A stretch of 64,000 nt of DNA. It comes from Chitinophaga ginsengisoli. Its GTDB lineage: Bacteria; Bacteroidota; Bacteroidia; Chitinophagales; Chitinophagaceae. The position numbers and the translations under genes are program-made. Where the stretch lies: NCBI RefSeq assembly GCF_003014595.1, contig NZ_PYGK01000005.1, positions 310,001 through 374,000 of the forward strand, given 5' to 3'. Under the pieces are notes generated by a model. It searched no databases. It was not told where the DNA came from and saw only the letters and a list, made by a program, of their open reading frames with translations. Below, one piece after another: positions 1 to 7,610 of the stretch (position 1 is the stretch's first letter; each line of letters starts with the position of its first letter).

Positions 1-8
1 TGCTGTTA

Positions 9-383
9 TTATGCTTCCTGCATGATCCCTATGTACACCTTGTCGTTCTCAACTTTGACAGGGTACGTGGTGAGGGAACATTCTGTCTCGTCTGACAGGC
101 AACGGCCATCTTCGAGGGAGAATGTTTTTTTATGGAACGGACAGGCTACTTTCGGTTCGCCGTCATGTGTGCCTGTCATGCCGCGGCTGAGGGCCATCTG
201 CTGACGGTGAGGGCACATGTTCTGGGTAGCGTACCAGGCATCGCGCCTCGCGAAACGGAACAATGCAATTTGTACATCATCATACTTTACGCATACTCCT
301 CCGTTAGGCGGAACGTCTATTACGTTACAGGCATAGAACCATTCTACGGTTGTTTGTGTGTTTGTACTAATGGCTGTCGACAT
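9..383 (-). CDS. nirD: Nitrite reductase (NADH) small subunit, Rieske-type
   Basis: 124-residue protein that partners the large NirB subunit in cytoplasmic NADH-dependent reduction of nitrite to ammonia. It reads as a small Rieske-fold protein: an N-terminal strand region containing WFYACNVIDVPPNGG, then a CPHR motif near residue 57 and a CPFHKKTF motif near residue 81, the usual two half-motifs of the Rieske loop. NirD proteins often lack some cluster ligands, but here both Cys-Pro-x/His pairs are visible, so a bound [2Fe-2S] cluster is possible. It starts 45 nt after the nirB stop on the same strand and is its evident operon partner. The ATG at 383 has no competing upstream start. Length fits the family (about 100-125). 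Confidence 0.9.
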   Translation of the reverse strand: MSTAISTNTQTTVEWFYACNVIDVPPNGGVCVKYDDVQIALFRFARRDAWYATQNMCPHRQQMALSRGMTGTHDGEPKVACPFHKKTFSLEDGRCLSDETECSLTTYPVKVENDKVYIGIMQEA

Positions 384-428
384 AAGTTATCTGTTTATTG
401 ATGAATGTCTTTTAATGGGATCTCTTGC

Positions 429-2933
429 TTATTTCCATTCTGCGGCTTTCTTCTGTTCCCGCATGTTGTCAAATTTTACGGTCGGATCTTTTGCGCCTGG
501 CGCATTCACAAAGTGATTGAAGCGCTTGCGCAGTTCAGGACTTTCTACTACTTCCTTCCACTCGCATTTATATTTATCTACAAGGGCCTGCATTTCTCTA
601 TCCAGTTCTTCTGCTATTCCCAGGCTGTCATTTATCACTACGTTACGCAGGTAGGTGATACCTCCATCCAGCTTGTTCAGCCATGTAGCAGTACGCGTCA
701 GCGGATCGGCAGTCTTGATGTAGAACATCAGGAAGCGGTCGATGTAACGGATACAGGTTTCGCTGTCCAGGTCTGCCGCCAGCAGAATGGCATGTTGTGG
801 TTTGGAACCGCCATTACCGCCTACATACAGGTTCCAACCCTTTTCTGTAGCAATGATGCCGAAGTCTTTTGACTGCGCTTCTGCACATTCACGGATACAA
901 CCGGATACGGCAGATTTGATCTTGTGCGGCGCACGCAGACCACGGTAGCGTTCTTCTATCTGTATAGCAAAGCTCACACTGTCATGCAGCCCGAAGCGAC
1001 ACCAGGTAGAACCTACGCAGCTCTTAACTGTACGCAGGGCCTTTCCGTAGGCATGACCACTTTCGAAACCTGCCGCGATCAGTTCTTCCCAGATATCCGG
1101 CAGATCGCTTAGGTGAGCACCGAAGAGATCGATACGCTGTCCGCCGGTGATCTTGGTATACAGGTTATATTTCAGGGCCACCTGTGCAATGACCAGCAGT
1201 CTGGCTGGTGTGATTTCCCCTCCGGGGATGCGGGGGACTACAGAGTAAGTACCGCCTTTCTGGATATTAGCCAGGAAACGGTCATTGGAGTCCTGTACCA
1301 CATCGTTCCCTTTATCGAGGATCATATCATTCCAGAGACTGGCCATGATAGATGCCACAACAGGTTTACATACTTCACAGCCATCGCCGTGACCGTAGTG
1401 GTCCAGTGCTTCATCGAAGGAGCGGACGTCTTTAATACGAATCAGGTCATAGAGTTCCTGGCGGGAGTAAGCAAAGTGTTCGCAGATCACATTGCGGATA
1501 TATTTACCCTGCGCCTTCATAGTGCCGGTAATGAGGTCTTTCACCATCGGGGTACAACCGCCGCAGCAGGTGCCTGCCTTGGTACATTTCTTAATGGCGT
1601 CCAGTGTTTCGTTGCCAGCTTCCACAGCGGTGCAGATAGCGCCTTTGCTCACGCTTTCGCAGCTACAGATGATGGCATCGTCCGGCAGACCCAGTACGCC
1701 CGGACCGGCCTCCTGGCTACCCCCACGGGAGCCCAGCAGCACGTCTTCAGGGTTGGGAGGGAGAACTACCTTATTTTTGGCCGTCTGTAATAACATATTA
1801 TAAGCATCTGCATCTCCGATCAGGATACCGCCTAAGAGGTACTTTCCATCATTAGTGATGCTAATGCGTTTGTAAACCCCTTTCATCGTGTCTTCAAACA
1901 CGATACTCCGGCTGCTTTCTGCAGATACAAAAGGATCACCGAAGCTGGCTACGTCTACACCTATCAGTTTTAGTTTCGTGCTCATGTCAAAACCGGTGAA
2001 GGTTTTCTGCTGTGCCTCGCCGGCAATATGAGTGGCTACCACTTCCGCCATTTCATAGCCAGGTGCTACCAGACCGTAGATCATGCCATGATAGAGGGCA
2101 CATTCTCCGATGGCATATATCTCAGGATCAGTGGTTTGTAAGTGTTCGTTCACCACAATACCACCCCGGTGACCGGTTTCCAGACCACTCAGCTTCGCCA
2201 GTTCATCCCTTGGTTTGATACCGGCGGAAATAACCAGCATGTCGGCTTCCAGGATGCTTTCATCGGCGAACCGTAAGCCGGTCATGGTATCGTCGCCCAG
2301 TACTTCACTGGTATTCTTATTCGTATGTATCTGTAAACCAAGCTGTTTCAATTGCTGCTCCAGGATGCGGGACCCGCTTTCATCGATCTGGCGGGGCATG
2401 AGCCTTGGCGCAAACTCTATTACATGGGTATCGGAAATGCCCAGGTCCAGCAGTGCTTTAGCTGCCTCCAGACCCAGCAGGCCACCACCAATCACTACCC
2501 CTCTTTTCGCTTTAGGGGCATAATCCTGCATCAGTTCCAGGTCTTCTATAGTGCGGTAAATAAATACGCCTTTTTTATCCACCCCGGGAATAGGAGGTAC
2601 AAAAGCGGAAGAACCAGTAGCAATAACGAGATAATCATACGCTTCTGTAATACCTTTATATGAATGAACTGTTTTATTGGTACGGTCGATCTGCTGAACA
2701 GGATCGCCCAGGTGAAGGGTAATATGGTTGGAAGCGTACCAGTCGGCAGGCGCCATTAGGAGGTCGTCTGCTGTTTTGCCAGCAAAAAACTCGCTTAGAT
2801 GTACACGGTCGTAGGCAGGGCGGGGTTCTTCTCCAAAAACCACGATCTCAGCAGAGCGGGCTGGCAATTTGGAGAGTATTTTCTCACAAAACTTGTAGCT
2901 AACCATGCCATTGCCTATAATTACAATTTTCAT
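429..2933 (-). CDS. nirB: Nitrite reductase (NADH) large subunit
   Basis: 834-residue sirohaem and FAD enzyme reducing nitrite to ammonia with NADH. Visible parts in order: an FAD/NAD(P)-binding oxidoreductase region (VIIGNGMVSYKF at the N-terminus, second nucleotide motif VVIGGGLLGLEAA near 146), a BFD-like [2Fe-2S] region with C423, C425, C457 and C460, a ferredoxin-like half-domain, and the sirohaem/[4Fe-4S] ligands C639-x5-C645 and C679-x3-C683. All key cysteines are present and length is typical. An in-frame TTG lies two codons upstream at 2939, but the ATG at 2933 is preferred. First gene of a nirB-nirD transcript; divergent from a sirohaem-pathway methyltransferase and an Fnr-like regulator, which points to anaerobic or nitrite-responsive control. 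No nitrate or nitrite transporter is seen in the window. Confidence 0.95.
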   Translation of the reverse strand: MKIVIIGNGMVSYKFCEKILSKLPARSAEIVVFGEEPRPAYDRVHLSEFFAGKTADDLLMAPADWYASNHITLHLGDPVQQIDRTNKTVHSYKGITEAYDYLVIATGSSAFVPPIPGVDKKGVFIYRTIEDLELMQDYAPKAKRGVVIGGGLLGLEAAKALLDLGISDTHVIEFAPRLMPRQIDESGSRILEQQLKQLGLQIHTNKNTSEVLGDDTMTGLRFADESILEADMLVISAGIKPRDELAKLSGLETGHRGGIVVNEHLQTTDPEIYAIGECALYHGMIYGLVAPGYEMAEVVATHIAGEAQQKTFTGFDMSTKLKLIGVDVASFGDPFVSAESSRSIVFEDTMKGVYKRISITNDGKYLLGGILIGDADAYNMLLQTAKNKVVLPPNPEDVLLGSRGGSQEAGPGVLGLPDDAIICSCESVSKGAICTAVEAGNETLDAIKKCTKAGTCCGGCTPMVKDLITGTMKAQGKYIRNVICEHFAYSRQELYDLIRIKDVRSFDEALDHYGHGDGCEVCKPVVASIMASLWNDMILDKGNDVVQDSNDRFLANIQKGGTYSVVPRIPGGEITPARLLVIAQVALKYNLYTKITGGQRIDLFGAHLSDLPDIWEELIAAGFESGHAYGKALRTVKSCVGSTWCRFGLHDSVSFAIQIEERYRGLRAPHKIKSAVSGCIRECAEAQSKDFGIIATEKGWNLYVGGNGGSKPQHAILLAADLDSETCIRYIDRFLMFYIKTADPLTRTATWLNKLDGGITYLRNVVINDSLGIAEELDREMQALVDKYKCEWKEVVESPELRKRFNHFVNAPGAKDPTVKFDNMREQKKAAEWK

Positions 2934-3034
2934 TGCCAAAGATTTGAGTTGATAAATTTGAGACGGCTTTATATGATTAAATAATTAATATGATAACTAT
3001 TTTCCTGTTTAAGTTGTAAAAAGAGCCGTTTTTT

Positions 3035-3048
3035 ATGATCTGCATCAT
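3035..3048. promoter_or_regulatory. Candidate Crp/Fnr-type operator, site 1
   Basis: ATGAT-CTGC-ATCAT: a perfect inverted repeat with 5-nt arms and 4-nt spacer, the geometry of Fnr/Crp-class operators (TTGAT-N4-ATCAA). It lies about 100 bp upstream of nirB and 80 bp upstream of the methyltransferase, in their shared divergent control region, with a Crp/Fnr gene next door. Assignment to that regulator is inference. Confidence 0.55.
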
Positions 3049-3087
3049 GAAATTAGCAATAAGAGTTCTAATTTTATAGTGGTTCGT

Positions 3088-3101
3088 ATGATTTTACTCA
3101 T
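3088..3101. promoter_or_regulatory. Candidate Crp/Fnr-type operator, site 2
   Basis: ATGAT-TTTA-CTCAT, one mismatch from the perfect palindrome found 53 bp to the left with the same spacer length. It is 27 bp upstream of the methyltransferase start, so a bound regulator could contact polymerase there. Weaker than site 1. Confidence 0.4.
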
Positions 3102-3127
3102 ATAAATATTATTGTAATATATCTCGT

Positions 3128-3886
3128 ATGGCATATTTATCTTTGGTGGGAGCAGGACCAGGGGATCCTGAACTAATTACTTTAAAGGCAGTGAACGTTA
3201 TACGCCAGGCAGATGTAATATTATATGACGCCCTGGTAAATGAGGTGTTACTGAGTTACGCAAAACCAGGGGCTGTTGTCCGGTTCGTCGGCAAGCGTTA
3301 CGGATGTCATTCACTATCGCAGCTGGAGATCAACCACCTGATCGTGTCGTATGCCCGGAGCCACGGGCATGTAGTAAGGCTGAAGGGAGGAGACCCTTTC
3401 GTGTTTGGCAGGGCTACGGAAGAGATAGCCGCCGCTAAAGGAGCCGGTATCCCGGTACAGGTGGTACCTGGTATCTCAAGTGCACTGGCAGGCCCTGCGG
3501 GTCAGATGATACCGCTCACATCCAGGGGCATTACAGAGAGCTTCTGGGTCACTACGGGTACAACCCTGACTGGAGAGATCTCAGCAGATATAGACCTGGC
3601 CGCCCGCTCTACCGCCACTATTATTATATTAATGGCGATGAGTAAGCTGGAGGCTATTATGGATATATTTACAGGGTATGGTAAAAGCAATCTGCCTGTG
3701 GCCATTATCCAGAACAGTTCTACTGACAGGGAAAAAGTGGTAACAGGTACAGTTAAAGATATTGTATTCAAAGCGCAGCATGCCGGCATGTCGAATCCGG
3801 CAGTAATTGTGGTGGGAAAAGTGGTGGACCTGAAGGACATGACCGGTGCGGTGCAGCAATTAATCGACAGGCATGAAGAAAGATAA
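3128..3886 (+). CDS. cobA: Uroporphyrinogen-III C-methyltransferase
   Basis: 252-residue SAM-dependent methyltransferase (SUMT) that converts uroporphyrinogen III to precorrin-2, the first step towards sirohaem, the cofactor NirB needs. The glycine-rich SAM motif VGAGPGDPELITLKA is at the N-terminus, followed by the family motifs RLKGGDPFVFGRATEE (near 90) and VVPGISSALAGPA (near 112). Length fits a stand-alone SUMT without the Met8-like dehydrogenase/ferrochelatase domain of CysG; that step must be encoded elsewhere. Divergent from nirB, and its last 14 nt overlap the following Crp/Fnr gene, so the two are almost certainly cotranscribed. Two Fnr-like sites lie upstream. Confidence 0.93.
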   Translation: MAYLSLVGAGPGDPELITLKAVNVIRQADVILYDALVNEVLLSYAKPGAVVRFVGKRYGCHSLSQLEINHLIVSYARSHGHVVRLKGGDPFVFGRATEEIAAAKGAGIPVQVVPGISSALAGPAGQMIPLTSRGITESFWVTTGTTLTGEISADIDLAARSTATIIILMAMSKLEAIMDIFTGYGKSNLPVAIIQNSSTDREKVVTGTVKDIVFKAQHAGMSNPAVIVVGKVVDLKDMTGAVQQLIDRHEER

Positions 3887-4565
3887 ACATGGTTGCGACC
3901 TGCAATCCTGTATGTTATGTAAGTTGTGTATCCCTGCATGGAAACCAGCCATTGCCGTACACAGACAAAGTTTCACGTTAAAAAAAGGTCAGATGCTCTT
4001 CCGGGAAGGAGAGCCGGTGAATGGGATCTATTTCGTGAATGCAGGCAAAGTAAAGGTGCACAAGCATTGGGGCGAAGAAAAAGAGCTGATCGTCCGCTTT
4101 GCAAAAGAAGGAGACATTGTCGGCCACCGGGGTGTGGGCAGTGAAATGGTCTATCCCGTATCAGCAACTGCGCTTGAGACGGTGGACCTCTGTTTTATAG
4201 ACCTCGCCTTCTTCCAGGCTACACTCAAAGTCAATCATGAGCTCCTGCATGCGCTTATGATGTTCTATGCCAGTGAGTTGCAGGAGTCAGAGAAGAATAT
4301 GCGCAATCTCGTACATATGCCTGTAAAGGGCCGTATCGCGCATGCCCTGCTCGCCCTCCTGAAAAAGTTCGGTACCAACGAAGAGGGGTATATTAATATG
4401 ACACTCAGCCGACAGGACCTGGCTTCTTATACCGGTACTACCTACGAAACTGCCTTCCGTATCATGAGTGAGCTCATACAGGAAGACATTATTGCCATTT
4501 CCGGTAAGTATATCGCTGTAAAAGATCCTGCCAGATTAGAGATCCTGGAAGCTGAAGCTGGTTAG
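3873..4565 (+). CDS. Crp/Fnr-family regulator with N-terminal cysteine cluster
   Basis: 230-residue regulator: cyclic-nucleotide-binding-like beta-roll (about 30-130), dimerisation helix, then a winged helix (from about 150) with recognition-helix residues E192-T-A-F-R196, matching the E-x2-x-R pattern of Fnr/Crp. The N-terminus carries C8, C13, C16 and C19, and another cysteine, C107, sits in an ETVDLCFID segment that appears to align with the essential E. coli Fnr C122. Together these could hold an oxygen-sensitive [4Fe-4S] cluster, but the N-terminal spacing (x4, x2, x2) differs from E. coli Fnr (x2, x5). The start overlaps the upstream methyltransferase by 14 nt. The stop overlaps the convergent response regulator by 4 nt. 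Likely controls nirBD/cobA (inference). Confidence 0.85.
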   Translation: MKKDKHGCDLQSCMLCKLCIPAWKPAIAVHRQSFTLKKGQMLFREGEPVNGIYFVNAGKVKVHKHWGEEKELIVRFAKEGDIVGHRGVGSEMVYPVSATALETVDLCFIDLAFFQATLKVNHELLHALMMFYASELQESEKNMRNLVHMPVKGRIAHALLALLKKFGTNEEGYINMTLSRQDLASYTGTTYETAFRIMSELIQEDIIAISGKYIAVKDPARLEILEAEAG

Positions 4566-5185
4566 AGCAGTTTGTATTCTGATGCCAGCTTCACCACTGA
4601 AGTAGTGTTATTCACACCGAACTTCTCCATCAGGTTCTTGCGGTGGCTTTCCACCGTATGGGTACTGATGAACAACTGGTCTGCTATCTGCATCGTCGTT
4701 AAACCTTTACCGATCAGCTGCAATATCTCCTTTTCCCTGCGGGTAATACGTGGTATTGCTTTCAGCAATTCCATATCGGCATTCTTCAGTGCTTCCTTGG
4801 TGCTGCTGCATAGGTATTCCTCCCCATCCATAATGGCGTAAATAGCCCGGATGATCTCATTGCCCAGCGCATTCTTCAGCACATAACCACTCGCGCCGTT
4901 CTGCAGCATGCTGTGGATAACAGGCTGCTCATCATGGATGCTCAGCGCAATGATCTTTACATCTTCATACTTCTTTTTCACTTCGCCACAAAGGGTTACA
5001 CCACTGATGTCCGGCAGGTTCACGTCCATCAGTATCACATCAGGCTGTCCTTTTTCCAGTGCCTGTAATACACTTTTACCGTCACCGTAATCGCCGTTCA
5101 GTTCTATGCCTGCATCACTCCGGAGGATGTTCTTCAGTCCTTCTACCATGATAGGGTGATCTTCTACCACTACTACTTTGATCAT
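4562..5185 (-). CDS. NarL/LuxR-type response regulator
   Basis: 207-residue two-component output protein: receiver domain (about 1-120) with acidic pocket E8-D9 and phospho-acceptor D54 in VILMDVNLP, conserved T/S and K positions following, then a C-terminal LuxR-type helix-turn-helix (ITRREKEILQLIGKGLTTMQIADQ onwards). An in-frame TTG four codons upstream extends the reading frame, but the ATG at 5185 is chosen because an AAAGAAG purine stretch sits just in front of it. It follows its histidine kinase by 22 nt on the same strand and is its obvious partner. The 3' end overlaps the convergent Crp/Fnr gene by 4 nt. Signal and targets unknown; proximity to nitrite genes suggests, but does not show, a link to nitrogen oxides. 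Confidence 0.92.
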   Translation of the reverse strand: MIKVVVVEDHPIMVEGLKNILRSDAGIELNGDYGDGKSVLQALEKGQPDVILMDVNLPDISGVTLCGEVKKKYEDVKIIALSIHDEQPVIHSMLQNGASGYVLKNALGNEIIRAIYAIMDGEEYLCSSTKEALKNADMELLKAIPRITRREKEILQLIGKGLTTMQIADQLFISTHTVESHRKNLMEKFGVNNTTSVVKLASEYKLL

Positions 5186-5207
5186 AACTTCTTTCAATTA
5201 AGTGTAA

Positions 5208-7196
5208 CTAATTAATGGATGTCGCGCATTCAATGGTAATGGCCGTACCGGTGCCGGGTTCTGACTGGATATCGATCTTACCGCCCAGGAATTCCACGCG
5301 GGCTTCTATATTCGCCAGTCCGGCCCCTTTGAGTTTATTGCCTACGGTTGTATCAAAGCCCTTTCCGTCATCTTCCACGGTGAGGAACAGTGTATTGTCT
5401 GTCTGCTGTAGTAACACAAGTATCTGTGAGGCTTCCGCATGTTTGATGGCATTGTTCACCAGCTCCTGCATAATCCTGTATAATACCACTTGTCGTGTAT
5501 GTTCCATTTTATCTGCCTGGAAATTGAACACCTGGCAGATGATGTTGTCAGTACCGGTCTTTTTCAGTCCCCTGCAGTATTCTACCGTGGCTTCTCCGAG
5601 ACCATATTTAATCAGTATCTCTGGCATCATACTACGGGCAATACGGCGCAGTTCGTCCATAGCACCATCCAGGCGCTGTAAGGTATTCTGTACCACTGAT
5701 TGCCTGTGTACCGTAGTCTGGGAAGGGCTCACGGTAGACAGTTCCAGTTTAATCCCCGACAATAGTCCGCCCAATCCGTCATGCAGGTCACGCGCCAGCC
5801 TGGTACGTTCTTTCTCCTGTCCTTCCAGCATGGCAGAGAGGAGGGATATCTTGTGTTCCTGGCGGATGCGTTCTACTTCAAATTCATGGAGTTGCCGCTG
5901 TTGTTCCAGCAGCTTGCGGCCATTACGGTAAAACAGGTAACTGAGTGCCGCCACTACCAGTAATGATAATATGATCACCACCATGAGCGATATCAGCAGC
6001 CGGTTCTTCTGCAATGCAAATTCCTGCCGTTCGTTCTCATGCTGCAATTGCAAAATGCGGTTCTCTTTTTCGGATGACTGATAATGCGCTTCCAGCTCGT
6101 GGATCTTTTCTGTGATCTCCCAGTCCTGCAGACTGTCGGCCAGTATGATGTATTGCCGCAGGTATTTATATGCATCGTCAGGAAAGTGCTGTTTGAATGA
6201 CAACTCAGCCATCAGGTCCAGTGCATTTAAGCGGAAAGGGAAATCTTTCAGCGTAAATGACAGGCGCCCGTATTCATCCATCAGCTTCATGGCCTTGTCG
6301 TATTGTCCCTGTCTTTCAAAAAGTTTTGCCAGTGAGTACATGTTATTGCAGATAGCCACATTGTAGTTAAGTCTGCGGGCAATGGTGAGACCATTATAAA
6401 ACATGTTTGTTGCATGGTGATATAACTGATGTTTCACATCCAGCAATCCCTGGTGATAATAGTAGTCGGCCCATATACTAATGGAGTCCACACCGGTCTT
6501 GTCCAGCTTTTCTTTGGCGGCCATCAGATGGGTTTCCATCTTCTGCAGACTGTCCAGGTGATACATACAGCTGGCCAGACTTAAATGCCTGCTGGCTATC
6601 AGATCGTTATAACGTGCAGGATCGTCATAACTGGTAAGGCTTTTATAATAATAGGAGATCGCCGTTTTATACTGTGACTTACTGAAGAAGATATCCCCCA
6701 GGCTTTGATAGGTAGCATTTAACTCCGGAATGGCGTTCAGTTTTTCCAGTATGGGAATGGTCTGCAGGTATTCCTCCATCTGAAATTGTGCCTGGCCCTT
6801 ATTACCCAATACCTCTGCCAGGTTGATCTTGATCTGTGCCAGCAGCGTACGCCCTTCCCTGCTCGTATCTTTCAGCATATCTTCTCTGGCAATGAGCAGG
6901 TGTTTTTCTGCCTCCGGGAAATTATTAATCGAATTGAACCAGGCGCCTATAGCCAGGTAAGTGCGTGCAATACCGATTTTGTTGTTATGATCTTCTTCCA
7001 GCTGCAATGCCTGTTTGAAATACTTCAGCGCCTGCACGGTGTCCCTCAGGGGGAGTTTCCTGGCCAGCCTTATATATAGTTCGGAAGATACCTCGTCGGA
7101 AGATCCGCGTTTGGTACCCGTTGTAGAATGGGTCTGGGCGTATAACCTGGCAGTTATACAAAATAGGACGATAAGTATAGGTATTCTCATGGGCAT
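5208..7196 (-). CDS. TPR-containing sensor histidine kinase (HisKA_3 type)
   Basis: 662-residue membrane sensor. An N-terminal signal sequence (IPILIVLFCITARLYAQ) exports a long TPR-rich region (about 45-385), followed by one transmembrane helix (about 400-420, LLISLMVVIILSLLVVAALS), a coiled linker, a HisKA_3 dimerisation domain with phospho-acceptor H472 in LARDLHDGLGG, and an ATPase domain with DDGKGFD and GAGLANIEAR boxes. This layout pairs with NarL-type regulators, and one is encoded 22 nt downstream. A second ATG at 7190 is an equally possible start. The periplasmic TPR array suggests sensing through a protein or peptide partner rather than a small ligand (inference). Confidence 0.92.
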   Translation of the reverse strand: MPMRIPILIVLFCITARLYAQTHSTTGTKRGSSDEVSSELYIRLARKLPLRDTVQALKYFKQALQLEEDHNNKIGIARTYLAIGAWFNSINNFPEAEKHLLIAREDMLKDTSREGRTLLAQIKINLAEVLGNKGQAQFQMEEYLQTIPILEKLNAIPELNATYQSLGDIFFSKSQYKTAISYYYKSLTSYDDPARYNDLIASRHLSLASCMYHLDSLQKMETHLMAAKEKLDKTGVDSISIWADYYYHQGLLDVKHQLYHHATNMFYNGLTIARRLNYNVAICNNMYSLAKLFERQGQYDKAMKLMDEYGRLSFTLKDFPFRLNALDLMAELSFKQHFPDDAYKYLRQYIILADSLQDWEITEKIHELEAHYQSSEKENRILQLQHENERQEFALQKNRLLISLMVVIILSLLVVAALSYLFYRNGRKLLEQQRQLHEFEVERIRQEHKISLLSAMLEGQEKERTRLARDLHDGLGGLLSGIKLELSTVSPSQTTVHRQSVVQNTLQRLDGAMDELRRIARSMMPEILIKYGLGEATVEYCRGLKKTGTDNIICQVFNFQADKMEHTRQVVLYRIMQELVNNAIKHAEASQILVLLQQTDNTLFLTVEDDGKGFDTTVGNKLKGAGLANIEARVEFLGGKIDIQSEPGTGTAITIECATSIN

Positions 7197-7495
7197 AAAT
7201 CAGGGCGGAAATATATAATTATTTGAGATACATATTCTTATTATTTTTCTTCTGTAAAAGTATCAATAGCTCCTCCCTGGGAAAACCCCTGTTTTCCGGG
7301 ATTTTTTTCCCTGACTTCATTATTAATTTTGCATTGTGATTTTGAAAGCCCTTGATGATGATGGTTACAGGTATATATCGCTGCTTTAATAGTCCCTTAA
7401 AAATTGTTTAGACCAATGTTTTATGTGGATGGGCATTATACACCTCCGAGGATATCACAAAAATAAACTACCAGAAATATTTTAACCGTCTTTAT

Positions 7496-7517
7496 AGTAT
7501 CAACATAGTATCAACAT
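7496..7517. repeat. 11-bp tandem direct repeat
   Basis: Two exact head-to-tail copies of AGTATCAACAT. Either a regulatory half-site pair or a chance slip duplication; nothing further can be said. Confidence 0.5.
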
Positions 7518-7564
7518 TTTTGTGACGCCCCAGATTGTATTTTTGTTGAAGAACCTTGATGAAG

Positions 7565-7590
7565 GGCAGCGGGTGTGTGGACCCGCTGCC
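7565..7590 (-). terminator. GC-rich hairpin after the catalase gene
   Basis: Perfect 10-bp stem (GGCAGCGGGT / ACCCGCTGCC) with a 6-nt loop, 21 bp past the catalase stop on the minus strand. No immediate T-run follows, so it may act as an mRNA-stabilising or weak terminator structure. Confidence 0.55.
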
Positions 7591-7610
7591 ATCCACCATC
7601 AAAACGAAGA

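Larger units (their letters stand above)
7197..7610. other. Intergenic region upstream of the kinase and downstream of the catalase
   Basis: 414 bp without a supported gene. It must hold the promoter of the histidine kinase/NarL operon, but I find no clear TAnnTTTG core on the minus strand. It contains an 11-bp tandem repeat and a strong 10-bp hairpin, listed separately. Short open frames here have no recognisable start context. Confidence 0.6.

Noticed and set aside
1113..1790. 225-codon open frame on the plus strand inside nirB
   Set aside because: Lies wholly antisense to a complete, motif-rich nirB; no family features.
7565..7590. Riboswitch or tRNA-like structure
   Set aside because: Only a simple 10-bp hairpin; no further conserved elements.
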